64,000 bases of DNA. Source: Urechidicola vernalis. Lineage in GTDB: Bacteria; Bacteroidota; Bacteroidia; Flavobacteriales; Flavobacteriaceae. Shown piece by piece: positions 1-9,500 of the stretch (its first letter is position 1; the number at the start of each line of letters is the position of its first letter). The notes under the pieces were generated by a model. That model made no database searches and was not told the DNA's origin. It saw only the letters and a list, made by a program, of their open reading frames with translations. The stretch lies in contig NZ_JAVRHV010000004.1 in assembly GCF_031846385.1 (NCBI RefSeq), positions 124,001 through 188,000 on the forward strand, given 5' to 3'. Both the position numbers and the translations under genes were made by a program.

Positions 1-1
1 A

Positions 2-1618
2 GTTAGTATTGTTATGATTGCTGGTTTAGTTGCGGCGAATGATGGAGATTTAAATCGTGCCTTACCCGCTATATTAACCGTGTTTATTTTGGCTGGAATT
101 TTTCAAATACTTTTAGGTATTTCCGGTTTAGGTAAATATATAAAGTATATCCCATATCCGGTAGTGTCAGGGTTTATGACAGCAATTGGGGTTATTATTT
201 TAATCACACAAATATTACCATCGGTTGGTTATTATCCTGATGAGGACCTTAAATATGTGAATGGTTTTAAGCCTCAGGCAGAAGAATTAATTCTTGAAAA
301 TATATTAAGAGAAGAAGCAGGAGAAGGTGTATTGGTTTTAGAGCATTTTGAAGGAACGATAAGAAGGTCTAAGGAGGTTAGTCAGGAAAAAATTTTAAAG
401 GAATCAAAAATTTTGGCAAATGCCGAGGCATCTGGAGTTATAGGTGCATTAAAATTGATGCCGAGGGCGTTTAACAATATTAATTGGTTAGAGTTTCTCT
501 TGGCCTTAGGAACAATCATTATTATTTATGGTTTTAAAAAAATTACAACGGCAATTCCAAGTACACTTGTTGCTTTAATTGTCATGTCGCTTGTTGCAGT
601 TGGTTTTGGGTTTGATTATAGACCCATAGATGAAATTCCAAGCGGACTCCCTATTCCTCATTTTGAAGTATTTACTCAGTTTAATTTTGAATCGATAACA
701 CCGTATATATTTACTGCTTTTACCTTGGCTCTTTTAGGTGCAATTGACTCGCTTCTTACGTCAGTTGTGGCAGATAATATGACCAAAACAAAGCACAACC
801 CAAACAAAGAATTGGTAGGGCAAGGTGTTGGGAATAGTTTGGCAGGCTTGTTTGGAGGTATTCCTGGTGCGGGAGCAACAATTAGAACAGTAGTTAATAT
901 AAATGCTGGTGGAAGAACAAGGTTGTCAGGTATGTTGGCAGGCGTTTTATTGTTGATTGTTTTATTGGCACTAGGTCCAGTGGCTTCAATGATTCCGGCC
1001 GCTGTTTTGGCAGGAATTTTAATTACTGTTGGTATCGGAGTAATGGATTATAAAGGGCTAAAAGCCGTTCCATTTACACCAAGGTATGAAGTGGTAATTA
1101 TGACAATTGTCTTGGTGTTGGCTTCTGTTTGGAATCTAGTATATGCTGTGGGGATTGGGCTGACTATGGCGTCTTTAGGGTTTATGAAAAAAATGGGAGA
1201 TTTAACAACAGAACATTCAGATGTAAAATCTTTAAAAGAGGAAAAAGCATGGTCTGATGAGAAAAATTTTCCAGAAAATTTGAAATCAGAAGTTTTTGTG
1301 AAACATATTAAAGGGCCTTTGTTTTTTGGGTCTACGAGTGAGTTTCAAGAACTTGCAAAGCAAATACCAGAAAAAGCATCAACTGTAATTATTAGAATGG
1401 ATCGGATGCAATATGTAGATCAGTCCGGACTATATACTTTAGAAGATGTTTTAATTGATTTAGTTAAAAAGGATGTGCAAATACTCTTTGTTGATGTTTT
1501 AAAGCAACCGAGATACATGTTAGAAAGCATCGATATTATTCCTGATTTAATTCCTGAGACACAAATTTTTGAATCTTTTGATGAAAGTATCTCTTGGTTA
1601 AAAGCGAATTTACCTTAG
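2..1618 (+). CDS. SulP family anion (sulfate/bicarbonate) transporter, 5' end cut by the window edge
   Basis: Inner-membrane SulP/SLC26-type permease moving sulfate, bicarbonate or a similar anion. The reading frame is open to the first base of the window, so the true start and roughly the first transmembrane helices lie outside; the ATG at 14 is internal. Visible parts are several hydrophobic helices, the conserved stretch around GLFGGIPGAGATIRT that is typical of the family core, and a C-terminal cytoplasmic STAS domain (about the last 110 residues, with MDRMQYVDQSG). An unusually long soluble insert, visible residues about 72-155, separates two membrane segments and looks helical and charged. 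The substrate cannot be read from sequence. Sulfate is plausible because three arylsulfatase genes occur in the window, but they are 30 kb away and no operon link exists. Family assignment is secure. Confidence 0.93.
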   Translation, partial: VSIVMIAGLVAANDGDLNRALPAILTVFILAGIFQILLGISGLGKYIKYIPYPVVSGFMTAIGVIILITQILPSVGYYPDEDLKYVNGFKPQAEELILENILREEAGEGVLVLEHFEGTIRRSKEVSQEKILKESKILANAEASGVIGALKLMPRAFNNINWLEFLLALGTIIIIYGFKKITTAIPSTLVALIVMSLVAVGFGFDYRPIDEIPSGLPIPHFEVFTQFNFESITPYIFTAFTLALLGAIDSLLTSVVADNMTKTKHNPNKELVGQGVGNSLAGLFGGIPGAGATIRTVVNINAGGRTRLSGMLAGVLLLIVLLALGPVASMIPAAVLAGILITVGIGVMDYKGLKAVPFTPRYEVVIMTIVLVLASVWNLVYAVGIGLTMASLGFMKKMGDLTTEHSDVKSLKEEKAWSDEKNFPENLKSEVFVKHIKGPLFFGSTSEFQELAKQIPEKASTVIIRMDRMQYVDQSGLYTLEDVLIDLVKKDVQILFVDVLKQPRYMLESIDIIPDLIPETQIFESFDESISWLKANLP

Positions 1619-1695
1619 CGTAAACGTGAAAAATGTAGACTGAATAAACTGTAGTCAAATACGAGTTGTATTGCGTAAAAACTATTAAGAATTTG

Positions 1696-1717
1696 ATTCT
1701 ATAATTAATTATAGAAT
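1696..1717. promoter_or_regulatory. Perfect 22-bp AT-rich palindrome
   Basis: Two 11-base half sites (ATTCTATAATT and its exact complement) meet without a spacer in the 208-base gap between the SulP gene and the SSS symporter gene. It could be a dimeric regulator site for the symporter, about 110 bases before its start, or a weak cruciform/terminator after the SulP gene. There is no T-run after it, which argues against a classical terminator. Confidence 0.4.
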
Positions 1718-1792
1718 TATAATTGGTAACTGTTGAGATATGATTTATTGGATGAAGGTAATTTTTAAAGATTCGTCTCCTTAAAAATTAGT

Positions 1793-1815
1793 TATATTAG
1801 CACCTTAACTAATTA
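1793..1815 (+). promoter_or_regulatory. Putative -7 box and leader shared with susC
   Basis: TATATTAG at 1793-1800 resembles the Bacteroidota -7 box TAnnTTTG. It is followed directly by CACCTTAACTAATTA (1801-1815). The same 15 bases occur at 6543-6557, again right after a -7-like box, ahead of the susC-type gene. The match suggests that the symporter and the laminarin locus share a promoter-proximal or leader element. Confidence 0.4.
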
Positions 1816-1826
1816 AATATTTTCAA

Positions 1827-3476
1827 ATGCTTACTTTTTTATCCTTCTTAGGTTTCACATTATTGGTTGCCGTAATTGCTTATTTTGCTACTAGAAAAAC
1901 AGACGAAAAATCATCTGATGGTTATTTCTTAGGAGGAAGGAGTTTAACAGCAGGAGTTATTGCAGGTTCATTATTATTAACGAACTTATCTACTGAACAA
2001 ATAGTTGGGCTAAATGGCTCTGCATACGCAAACGGACTTTCTGTAATGGCCTGGGAAACTTTAGCAGCCATGGCCATGGTTGTAACAGCGTTATTTTTAT
2101 TGCCAAGATATTTAAAAGGAGGTTTAACAACTGTACCTCAATTCTTATCACGACGTTTTGATGTTATGACTAAAACCTTAACTTCAGGGTTGTTTTTAAC
2201 AGGTTATGTTGTGGTTTTGCTTCCAGTAATTTTGTATTCTGGTTCTGTTGCAATTAGCGGGATGTTTGATGTACCAGAGATGCTTGGAGTTACCAAAACA
2301 CAATCTATTTGGATTTGTGTTTGGGGAATCGGAATCGTGGGGTCAATTTATGCCGTATTTGGTGGTCTGAAAGCGGTTGCGGTATCAGATTCTATCAATG
2401 CAATTGGATTGTTAATTGGAGGAATTCTAATTCCAATTTTTGGATTGATAATGATTGGAGATGGAAGTATGTTAGATGGAATTTCAGTTTTAACCAATGA
2501 CAACCCAGAGATGTTTAAATCAATGGGAACTGAATCAGACCCTGTACCATTCCATACCATATTTACAGGAATGATGCTGGTGCAATTGTTTTATTGGGGT
2601 ACTAATCAACAAATTATTCAAAGAGCCTTAGCAGCTAAAAATTTAGAAGAAGGCCAAAAAGGTGTGCTTTTGGCATCCTTCATAAAAATATTAGGACCAC
2701 TTATTGTGGTATTACCTGGTATTATTGCATACCACATGTTTCAAGGAAATTTAGAGGTTGTAGATGATGCGTATCCTATGTTAGTGAAAAAGGTTTTGCC
2801 TGCATCGTTTGTTGGATTTTTTGCAGCAGTGCTGTTTGGGGCTATTTTAAGTTCATTTAATAGTGTTTTAAATAGCTCGGTTACCTTGTTTGGAATAGAT
2901 ATCTATAAACAACATATCAACCCTGAAGCAGATGAAAAAACGGTAGTTAAATACGGAAAGCGTTTTGGAGTAATTCTTGCTATTGCTGCGATGTTTATCG
3001 CTCCGTTAATTGCAAACGCTGGAAGTTTATTCGATTATTTACAAGAGATCAATGGAATTTATAGTATTCCTATTTTAACCATTATTGTAGTAGGTTACTT
3101 AACAAAAAGAGTTCCTGCAATGGCAGCCAAAATTGGATTGTTATCAGGCTCATTATTATATATCCTAAGTCAATTTATAATGCAGCCTTATTTTCAGGAA
3201 AAAGCCATTGTGGCTGCAAAGGCTTCTGGAATAACGGATGTGACAGAATTAACATTAATCGAGGCAAGTGCATATCCTCATTACTTAGATGTAATGGCTA
3301 TCTTATTTGTTTTAAATGTTGTAATTATGTTGGTGATTGGTAAATTAAAACCAAGAGAGACAGACTTTGTTCAAGAATACACAGAGCAAGTAGATATTAC
3401 GCCATGGAAGTATGTAAAACAGGTAGGGGCAATAATTACTATTATTGTAATTGGTGTCTATGTTTATTTTGCTTAA
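1827..3476 (+). CDS. SSS family sodium/solute (probably sugar) symporter
   Basis: Inner-membrane sodium-coupled uptake carrier of the SLC5 (solute:sodium symporter) family, 549 residues, close in length to vSGLT-type sugar carriers. About 13-14 hydrophobic helices are visible. The N-terminal YFLGGRSLTAGVIAGSLLLT stretch and the conserved STEQIVGLNGSAYANGL helix are typical of the family, and helix 8 has GAILSSFNSVLNSSVTLF, where the second sodium site usually lies. A charged linker (KPRETDFVQEYTEQ) precedes the last helix. The gene sits 34 bases before the laminarin regulator gene in the same direction and shares a leader element with susC, so import of glucose or another monosaccharide released from laminarin is a reasonable inference. 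The exact substrate is not shown by the sequence. Confidence 0.9.
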   Translation: MLTFLSFLGFTLLVAVIAYFATRKTDEKSSDGYFLGGRSLTAGVIAGSLLLTNLSTEQIVGLNGSAYANGLSVMAWETLAAMAMVVTALFLLPRYLKGGLTTVPQFLSRRFDVMTKTLTSGLFLTGYVVVLLPVILYSGSVAISGMFDVPEMLGVTKTQSIWICVWGIGIVGSIYAVFGGLKAVAVSDSINAIGLLIGGILIPIFGLIMIGDGSMLDGISVLTNDNPEMFKSMGTESDPVPFHTIFTGMMLVQLFYWGTNQQIIQRALAAKNLEEGQKGVLLASFIKILGPLIVVLPGIIAYHMFQGNLEVVDDAYPMLVKKVLPASFVGFFAAVLFGAILSSFNSVLNSSVTLFGIDIYKQHINPEADEKTVVKYGKRFGVILAIAAMFIAPLIANAGSLFDYLQEINGIYSIPILTIIVVGYLTKRVPAMAAKIGLLSGSLLYILSQFIMQPYFQEKAIVAAKASGITDVTELTLIEASAYPHYLDVMAILFVLNVVIMLVIGKLKPRETDFVQEYTEQVDITPWKYVKQVGAIITIIVIGVYVYFA

Positions 3477-3510
3477 AGATTAAAGAAAACATTTTAATAT
3501 TCAAAATTGA

Positions 3511-6336
3511 ATGATTCAATTAAAGGAGGTAAGATTCATATTTTCAATTCTATGTGTATTAGCATCACATATTTTGATAGCGCAAGAATTACCTCCAATA
3601 AAGAACTTTTCTCCTGCAGATTATAATTCAGAAAATCAGAATTGGTCGATTTCTCAATCTGCTAATGGTTATATGTATGTAGCTAATAATAGTGGATTAT
3701 TGGAGTTTAATGGTGCAAATTGGAAACTTTATGGTTCTCCAAATGGTACAATTATTAGATCAGTTAATGTAATTAAGGACCTTATTTTTACTGGCTGTTA
3801 TATGGAATTTGGTTATTGGAAAAGAGACCAATTTGGCAATCTTAACTATTATTCATTAATAGATAAAATAGGTGTTCCGTTAATAAAGGACGAGCAATTT
3901 TGGAGTATTTTAGAATTCGATGGTTGGATTCTATTTCAATCACTAGATAGGATTTATTTGTATAACCTTGAAGAAGAGTCTTTCAATGTTATTTCTGCTA
4001 AATCGTCGAGGGCAGGAATTTTTAAAGTTGCAAATAAGATTTATTTTCAGAAAATAAACGAAGGTTTATATAAAATTGAAAATGGCAAGGCGCTTTTGGT
4101 TTCTGACAATGAGGTTATTAAAAAAGACGTTTTAATAGGTGCTTTTATAAATCAGAATAAAACACTTCTTCTTACTGAAAATGGGATGTTCTATCATTTA
4201 ATTGGAGATAAAATTGAAAGATGGCAATTTCCTGCCGAAGATGAACTAGTATCAAAAAATGTGTATTGCAGTATAAAATTACAAGATGAAAGTCTTCTTC
4301 TTGGAACTACGTCAAATGGAATTATTCATTTAGAAAGTGATGGGTCTCTTATTAGAAAAATAAATAAAGAACAAGGCCTTTATAATAATACAATTCTATC
4401 TGTTTTTGAGGATGGGGAGAAAAATATTTGGCTTGGTTTAGATAATGGAATTAGTGTTTTAAATTTATATTCTCCATTTACTGTGTACAATGATTTAAAA
4501 GGATTAATTGGCGATGTTTACGCAACCAAAATATATGCTGGATACTTTTATATTGGGACAAATCAAGGGTTGTTTTATAAAAAACTAGGCTCTAGAGATG
4601 AGTTTAACCTTATTGATAATACTAAAGGTCAGGTATGGTGTCTAAAAGAGTTAAAGAACACCTTGTTTTGTGGTCACAATAAGGGCACATTCGCTGTTGA
4701 AAAAGATAAGGTTACCCAGGTTTCAGAGTTTGCAGGAACATGGGAAATTAAAGAAATAGGAGTTAATGATTCTTTGTTAATTCAAGGGAATTATAATGGA
4801 CTAAGCATATTAGAGCGTAAAAACGATAAATGGGCATTTAGGAATAAAATTGAAGGTTTTGATATTTCTAGTCGGTTCTTTGAATTTATTAAGGAAGATG
4901 AGATCATTGTTAATCATGAAAATAATGGGACGTTTATTTTAGGCTTAGACAAAGAATTACAAAATATTGAAATTAGGAAAAATGAAGAGGCTTATGGTTT
5001 TGGATCTAGTTTGATGAGGTATAATGATGAAATAATTTATTCTACCAATGGAAATAAAAACATTTATTCTTACGACCCTAGTTTAGAAAAATTTGTTTGG
5101 AATGAGTTGTTGACTACTATTTTTTATAATGAAGGAAATAGCGCAATAGGGACTCTTATCTCAGATCCAATTTCCAAAAATATTTGGGGCTTCTCTGACA
5201 GGAATATAATTTGTTTACTTAGAGGAAAATTTAATGAAGAGCCACGAGAAATAGATATTCCTGTTTCTAATTTATTTAGAAAGAACCTTGGTGTTGTTGG
5301 GTTTGAGAATTTAACTTATTTAAAAGAGGATGTTTTTTTAATTGGAGGGTCTAATGGTTATGTGAAATTGGATTTAAATAAATTCGAAACCCAAAAGAAA
5401 AAAGTTAGCATAAATTCAATAAGCAAGGAGTTTAGGAATTTACCTATTGAAAATGTTTCTCTTAATGAAGTCCCGGAATTTAAAGCAAATGAAAATAATT
5501 TAAGATTTGCATTTAATGTACCAGAATATAATAAATATTCGAATGTTGAATATCAATATCAATTAATCGGAATTTACGATGACTGGAGTTCGTGGTTTGA
5601 AGAACCGAATGTTTCATTTGAAAACCTTCCTTATGGAGATTATGTTTTTAATGTTAAAGCGAGGATTGGGAACGTAGAAACTGAAAACATAGAATCTTTT
5701 TCTTTTAATATTGAAAAGCCTTGGTATTTTTCGATTTCTATGCTTTTTGTCTATGTATTAACTTTTTCTTTTCTTTTAGTTTTTATACATAAAAATTATA
5801 AAAAGCATTATACAATAAAACACCATAGAGAGATTAAGGAAAGGGAACGAAAATTGAAAATTGAAAACTTGAATAGCGAAAAGGAACTAATGAGAGTCAG
5901 AAACGAAAATTTAAGACATGACATTGATAATAGGAACAGAGAACTAGGCGCTTCTACAATGAGTTTAATAAAAAAGAATGAATTTCTAAATGCTATTAAG
6001 AAGGAACTTTCAAATGTAAGAACAATATCAAGCATAGGAAAGGTGATATCTTTAATTGATGACGATTTAAATAGTTCAGACGATTGGAAGCTATTTGAGA
6101 AATCATTCACGAATGTTGAAAAAGATTTTTTCAGAAATTTGAAAGAAATCCATCCGACATTGTCTCCAAATGATCTTAAATTGTGTGCTTACTTGAAATT
6201 AAATCTCTCTTCTAAAGAAATTGCACCGCTTTTAAACATTTCCGTTAAAAGTGTTGAGGTGAAAAGATATAGGTTAAGAAAAAAACTAGATTTATCTCAA
6301 AAATCTAGTTTAACCAATTATTTATTCGAAATATAA
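3511..6336 (+). CDS. Membrane-spanning sensor/regulator with beta-propeller, Y_Y_Y domain and LuxR-type HTH
   Basis: Likely the transcriptional regulator of the adjacent laminarin locus. Layout (941 residues): signal peptide or N-terminal anchor (1-24, ending ILIAQ), a periplasmic sensor built of two-component-regulator propeller repeats (about 30-620, e.g. NIWLGLDNGISVLN), a Y_Y_Y domain (about 631-735), one transmembrane helix (about 737-765), a cytoplasmic coiled coil (about 770-840) and a C-terminal LuxR-like helix-turn-helix (about 870-941, LSSKEIAPLLNISVKSVEVKRYRLRKKL). The architecture resembles hybrid two-component systems, but there is no histidine-kinase, ATPase or receiver domain. 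It is therefore a one-component membrane regulator, in concept like SusR. The likely sites are the CTACAAAA boxes just downstream. AAAGGAGG at 3524-3531 lies inside the coding region with no in-frame start after it, so the ATG at 3511 is kept. Confidence 0.88.
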   Translation: MIQLKEVRFIFSILCVLASHILIAQELPPIKNFSPADYNSENQNWSISQSANGYMYVANNSGLLEFNGANWKLYGSPNGTIIRSVNVIKDLIFTGCYMEFGYWKRDQFGNLNYYSLIDKIGVPLIKDEQFWSILEFDGWILFQSLDRIYLYNLEEESFNVISAKSSRAGIFKVANKIYFQKINEGLYKIENGKALLVSDNEVIKKDVLIGAFINQNKTLLLTENGMFYHLIGDKIERWQFPAEDELVSKNVYCSIKLQDESLLLGTTSNGIIHLESDGSLIRKINKEQGLYNNTILSVFEDGEKNIWLGLDNGISVLNLYSPFTVYNDLKGLIGDVYATKIYAGYFYIGTNQGLFYKKLGSRDEFNLIDNTKGQVWCLKELKNTLFCGHNKGTFAVEKDKVTQVSEFAGTWEIKEIGVNDSLLIQGNYNGLSILERKNDKWAFRNKIEGFDISSRFFEFIKEDEIIVNHENNGTFILGLDKELQNIEIRKNEEAYGFGSSLMRYNDEIIYSTNGNKNIYSYDPSLEKFVWNELLTTIFYNEGNSAIGTLISDPISKNIWGFSDRNIICLLRGKFNEEPREIDIPVSNLFRKNLGVVGFENLTYLKEDVFLIGGSNGYVKLDLNKFETQKKKVSINSISKEFRNLPIENVSLNEVPEFKANENNLRFAFNVPEYNKYSNVEYQYQLIGIYDDWSSWFEEPNVSFENLPYGDYVFNVKARIGNVETENIESFSFNIEKPWYFSISMLFVYVLTFSFLLVFIHKNYKKHYTIKHHREIKERERKLKIENLNSEKELMRVRNENLRHDIDNRNRELGASTMSLIKKNEFLNAIKKELSNVRTISSIGKVISLIDDDLNSSDDWKLFEKSFTNVEKDFFRNLKEIHPTLSPNDLKLCAYLKLNLSSKEIAPLLNISVKSVEVKRYRLRKKLDLSQKSSLTNYLFEI

Positions 6337-6338
6337 AC

Positions 6339-6530
6339 ACTACAAAATATATTTATTCCAATACATTACCACTACAAAATATTTTTTAACTGTTCTTATT
6401 TTAAAATTTCTAGTTTTATTATTTTTAGTTAAGTAATTAAAAATCAATAAAATAAATTTATTTTTTACAATGCAAAAACAACATTGTATGTTTTTTGTAG
6501 GGGCGAATAATTAACTACAAAATATATTTA
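6339..6530 (+). promoter_or_regulatory. Repeated CTACAAAA boxes in the susC promoter region
   Basis: ACTACAAAATATATTTA occurs at 6339-6355 and again, identical, at 6514-6530; a close variant (ACTACAAAATATTTTTT) is at 6371-6387. A fourth box is on the opposite strand: TTTTGTAG at 6493-6500 and CTACAAAA at 6515-6522 form perfect 8-base arms with a 14-base spacer. The last box ends 4 bases before a -7-like element TAAATTTA (6535-6542), so it covers the -33 region. That is the expected place for an activator of susC such as the LuxR-type regulator encoded upstream. Confidence 0.6.
6466..6488. promoter_or_regulatory. Inverted repeat TACAATG-N9-CATTGTA
   Basis: Perfect 7-base arms (6466-6472 and 6482-6488) around CAAAAACAA, directly upstream of the paired CTACAAAA boxes. 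It could be a second protein-binding site or a small hairpin. No T-run follows, so a terminator for the regulator gene is unlikely. Confidence 0.35.
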
Positions 6531-6575
6531 CTGCTAAATTTACACCTTAACTAATTATCAATTATAAAGGGAAGT

Positions 6576-9500
6576 ATGAATTCGAAAATTTTATTTTTTG
6601 GATTTTTTATAACCTCAATTCTTGGGTTTTCTCAAAATGTTTCAGTTAGTGGAGTAGTATCCGATGAATCGACTGGAGAACCATTGCCAGGAGTGAGTGT
6701 TATAATTAAAGATTCAAATACAGGAACAAGTACTGATTTTGACGGGTTATTTTATTTAGATGATGTACCTATTAATTCAGTTTTGATTGTGTCATCCATT
6801 GGCTTTAAAGAGGTCGAAGTTGTTGTTTTAAACGCTGAACCTCTAAATATAGCCTTAACAGAAGATACAGCAACGTTGGATGAGGTTGTTGTTATCGGTT
6901 ACGGATCACAAAAGAAAAGAGAACTAACCGGGGCAGTCTCGACTGTTAGTTCTCAAACACTTGATAAGCTAAAGCCAGTTAAGGTAGAACAGGCTTTGCA
7001 AGGAACTGTAACAGGTGTTAATGTAACAACTCAGTCAGGAGCTCCAGGAGCGGGATTAGATATAAGGATTAGAGGTATTTCTACAAATGGGTCAGGAGGT
7101 CCTTTAGTTATTATCGATGGTTATCAGGGAGATTTAAGTATTTTAAATCCTAATGACATCGAAACAATTACTGTTTTGAAAGATGCACAAGCCGCTATTT
7201 ATGGAACAGTTGGTGCAAACGGTGTAGTATTAGTAACTACTAAACAAGGTAGGAAAAATGCTAAAACCAAATTTAATTTCAATTCTTCAGTAGGTTTTCA
7301 GGAGGCAACGAGAGAAATTTCACTTTTAAATGAAAGAGAATACGCTTTATTACTAAATGAAAGTTATGCCGCTGGCGGTCAGGAAATTCCTTTTGATGAT
7401 GTGTCAGGTTTATCTGAAGGAACGGATTGGCAAGGAGAAGTTCTTAATTCTGGAGTACCGATTATATCTCATGATATTAGTGTTTCTGGTGGATCTGAAA
7501 AAATATCTTATGCCTTAAGTGGTTCTCATGTTTATCAACAAGGGATTATTGCACCAAAGAAATCAGACTTTAGACGAAATACAGCTAGACTCTATTTGGG
7601 AGCTGAACTTTTTCCTAAACTACATATGAAAACAAATATAATTTATACTTATCTCGATAGAGATGCTATAAACGACAGTGGTTTAGGGTCAGTATTATTT
7701 AATGGTCTAAATTCCCCTCCTAATTTGGATCCTTATGATAGCGAAGGAAACTATTCATTAATTCCGAATACTACAGGTTTAGGTATAGAAATAATAAACC
7801 CATTAGCGCAAATTGATAATACCTATAATGATTATGATCTAAATAAATTGAACGGATCATTTACGTTAGATTATGATTTTACAGAAGATTTGAAATTGAC
7901 TGGAAGAATCGGATTCAACAATGGTAATAGTAAAGGGAAATCCTTTTCGAAGATAGTGGATTATGGTGGAAAAGTTTTTGATGTTACTAAAAGTAGTGTG
8001 TCACAGAATAGGATTACGGATAATGATTATTCGTTAGATTTCTTTTTGTCCTATGACAAGTTGATTAAAGAAGATCATAAGTTAAATGCTACTGTAGGTA
8101 CAACAATTTATAAACAATGGGGTAGTGGTTTGTTCGCAACAGGCTATGATATTCCGAATAATTCATGGGAATTTGCAGATATATCTTTAGCGACCGGAAC
8201 TGTAGAAGCCAGATCCGTTGGTTCTTATGAATATGATGAAAGAAGATTATCTTATTTCGCAAGAGTGCAATACGATTATAAAGGAAAGTATCTTCTTTCA
8301 GCAATGTTTCGAAGAGATGCTTCATCTCGCTTTGGCCCAGAAAATAGAGTAGGTTATTTTCCTTCTGCAACCTTTGGATGGGTAGCCTCTGATGAAAGTT
8401 TTTTAGAAGATTCAAAATACATCGACTTCTTTAAGATTAGAGCAAGTTATGGAGTTTTAGGAAATGATAATATTGGGAATAATGGATATGTTGGTTCTTT
8501 GGATGGCGAAGGTGTTTATGTTTTTGATGGAAACCTTGTAACAGGAACAGCGATTGGTCAATTGGCTAACCCTGAACTTCAATGGGAAGAAGCGAAGAAG
8601 TTTGACGTCGGTATTGATTTAAATTTTTTAGAAAATAAAATATCAATTGTCGCAGATTATTTTATAAATACAAGAGACAATTTATTAATTCAAAATATTC
8701 CGGTATCAGGTATCGTAGGAGTAAATGGACCTGGCGGGGCTTCACCAACTATTAACGCCGGTGTGGTTAGAAATTCGGGTTTTGAATTTGCCGTTACTTA
8801 TAAAGATGACTTTTCGGACGATTTTAGTCTGAATACATCGTTTAATATTACCACTCTAGACAATGAGGTTTTAGAAGTAAATAATAGTACTGGATTTTTA
8901 GAAGGTGGTTCATTTGGTGTTGGGCAACCCGCTCCATCTAGAATGGAAGTAGGATATCCAATAGGGTATTTTTACGGATACAAGACCTATGGAATATTTC
9001 AGAACGAAGCCGAATTATTTCAACACCCTTCTCAATTATCTCTCGGAGCAGAAGCTGCGCCAGGCGATTTAAGATATGTGGACCTGAATGAGGATGGAGT
9101 TATAGATGCTAACGATAGAACATATTTAGGGGACCCTATTCCAGATGTAACTATGGGATTCAATATTAGTTTGAATTATAAAGATTTAGATTTTGTTTCA
9201 TATGTTTTTGCTTCTGTAGGAAACGAGATGGTAAGAAATTATGAAAGAGCATTATCCGATGTAAATAGACTTAACTATGTATTAGATCGATGGACTGGAG
9301 AAGGCACAAGTAATGAGGTGCCAAGAGTAACTACAGCCGCAACTGCAAACAATGTATTTTCAGATTTTTATGTTGAGGATGCATCTTATGTAAGAATTCA
9401 GAATATCCAACTTGGTTATACGATTCCTGTTGATTACACTGAAAAAGTGGGAATTGAAAAGTTGAGATTATACGCAGGGGTGAACAACCTATACACATTT

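Noticed and set aside
3524..3531. AAAGGAGG sequence resembling a Shine-Dalgarno site near the start of the regulator gene
   Set aside because: No ATG, GTG or TTG in frame follows at a suitable distance, the signal peptide begins at 3511, and Bacteroidota rarely use such sites.
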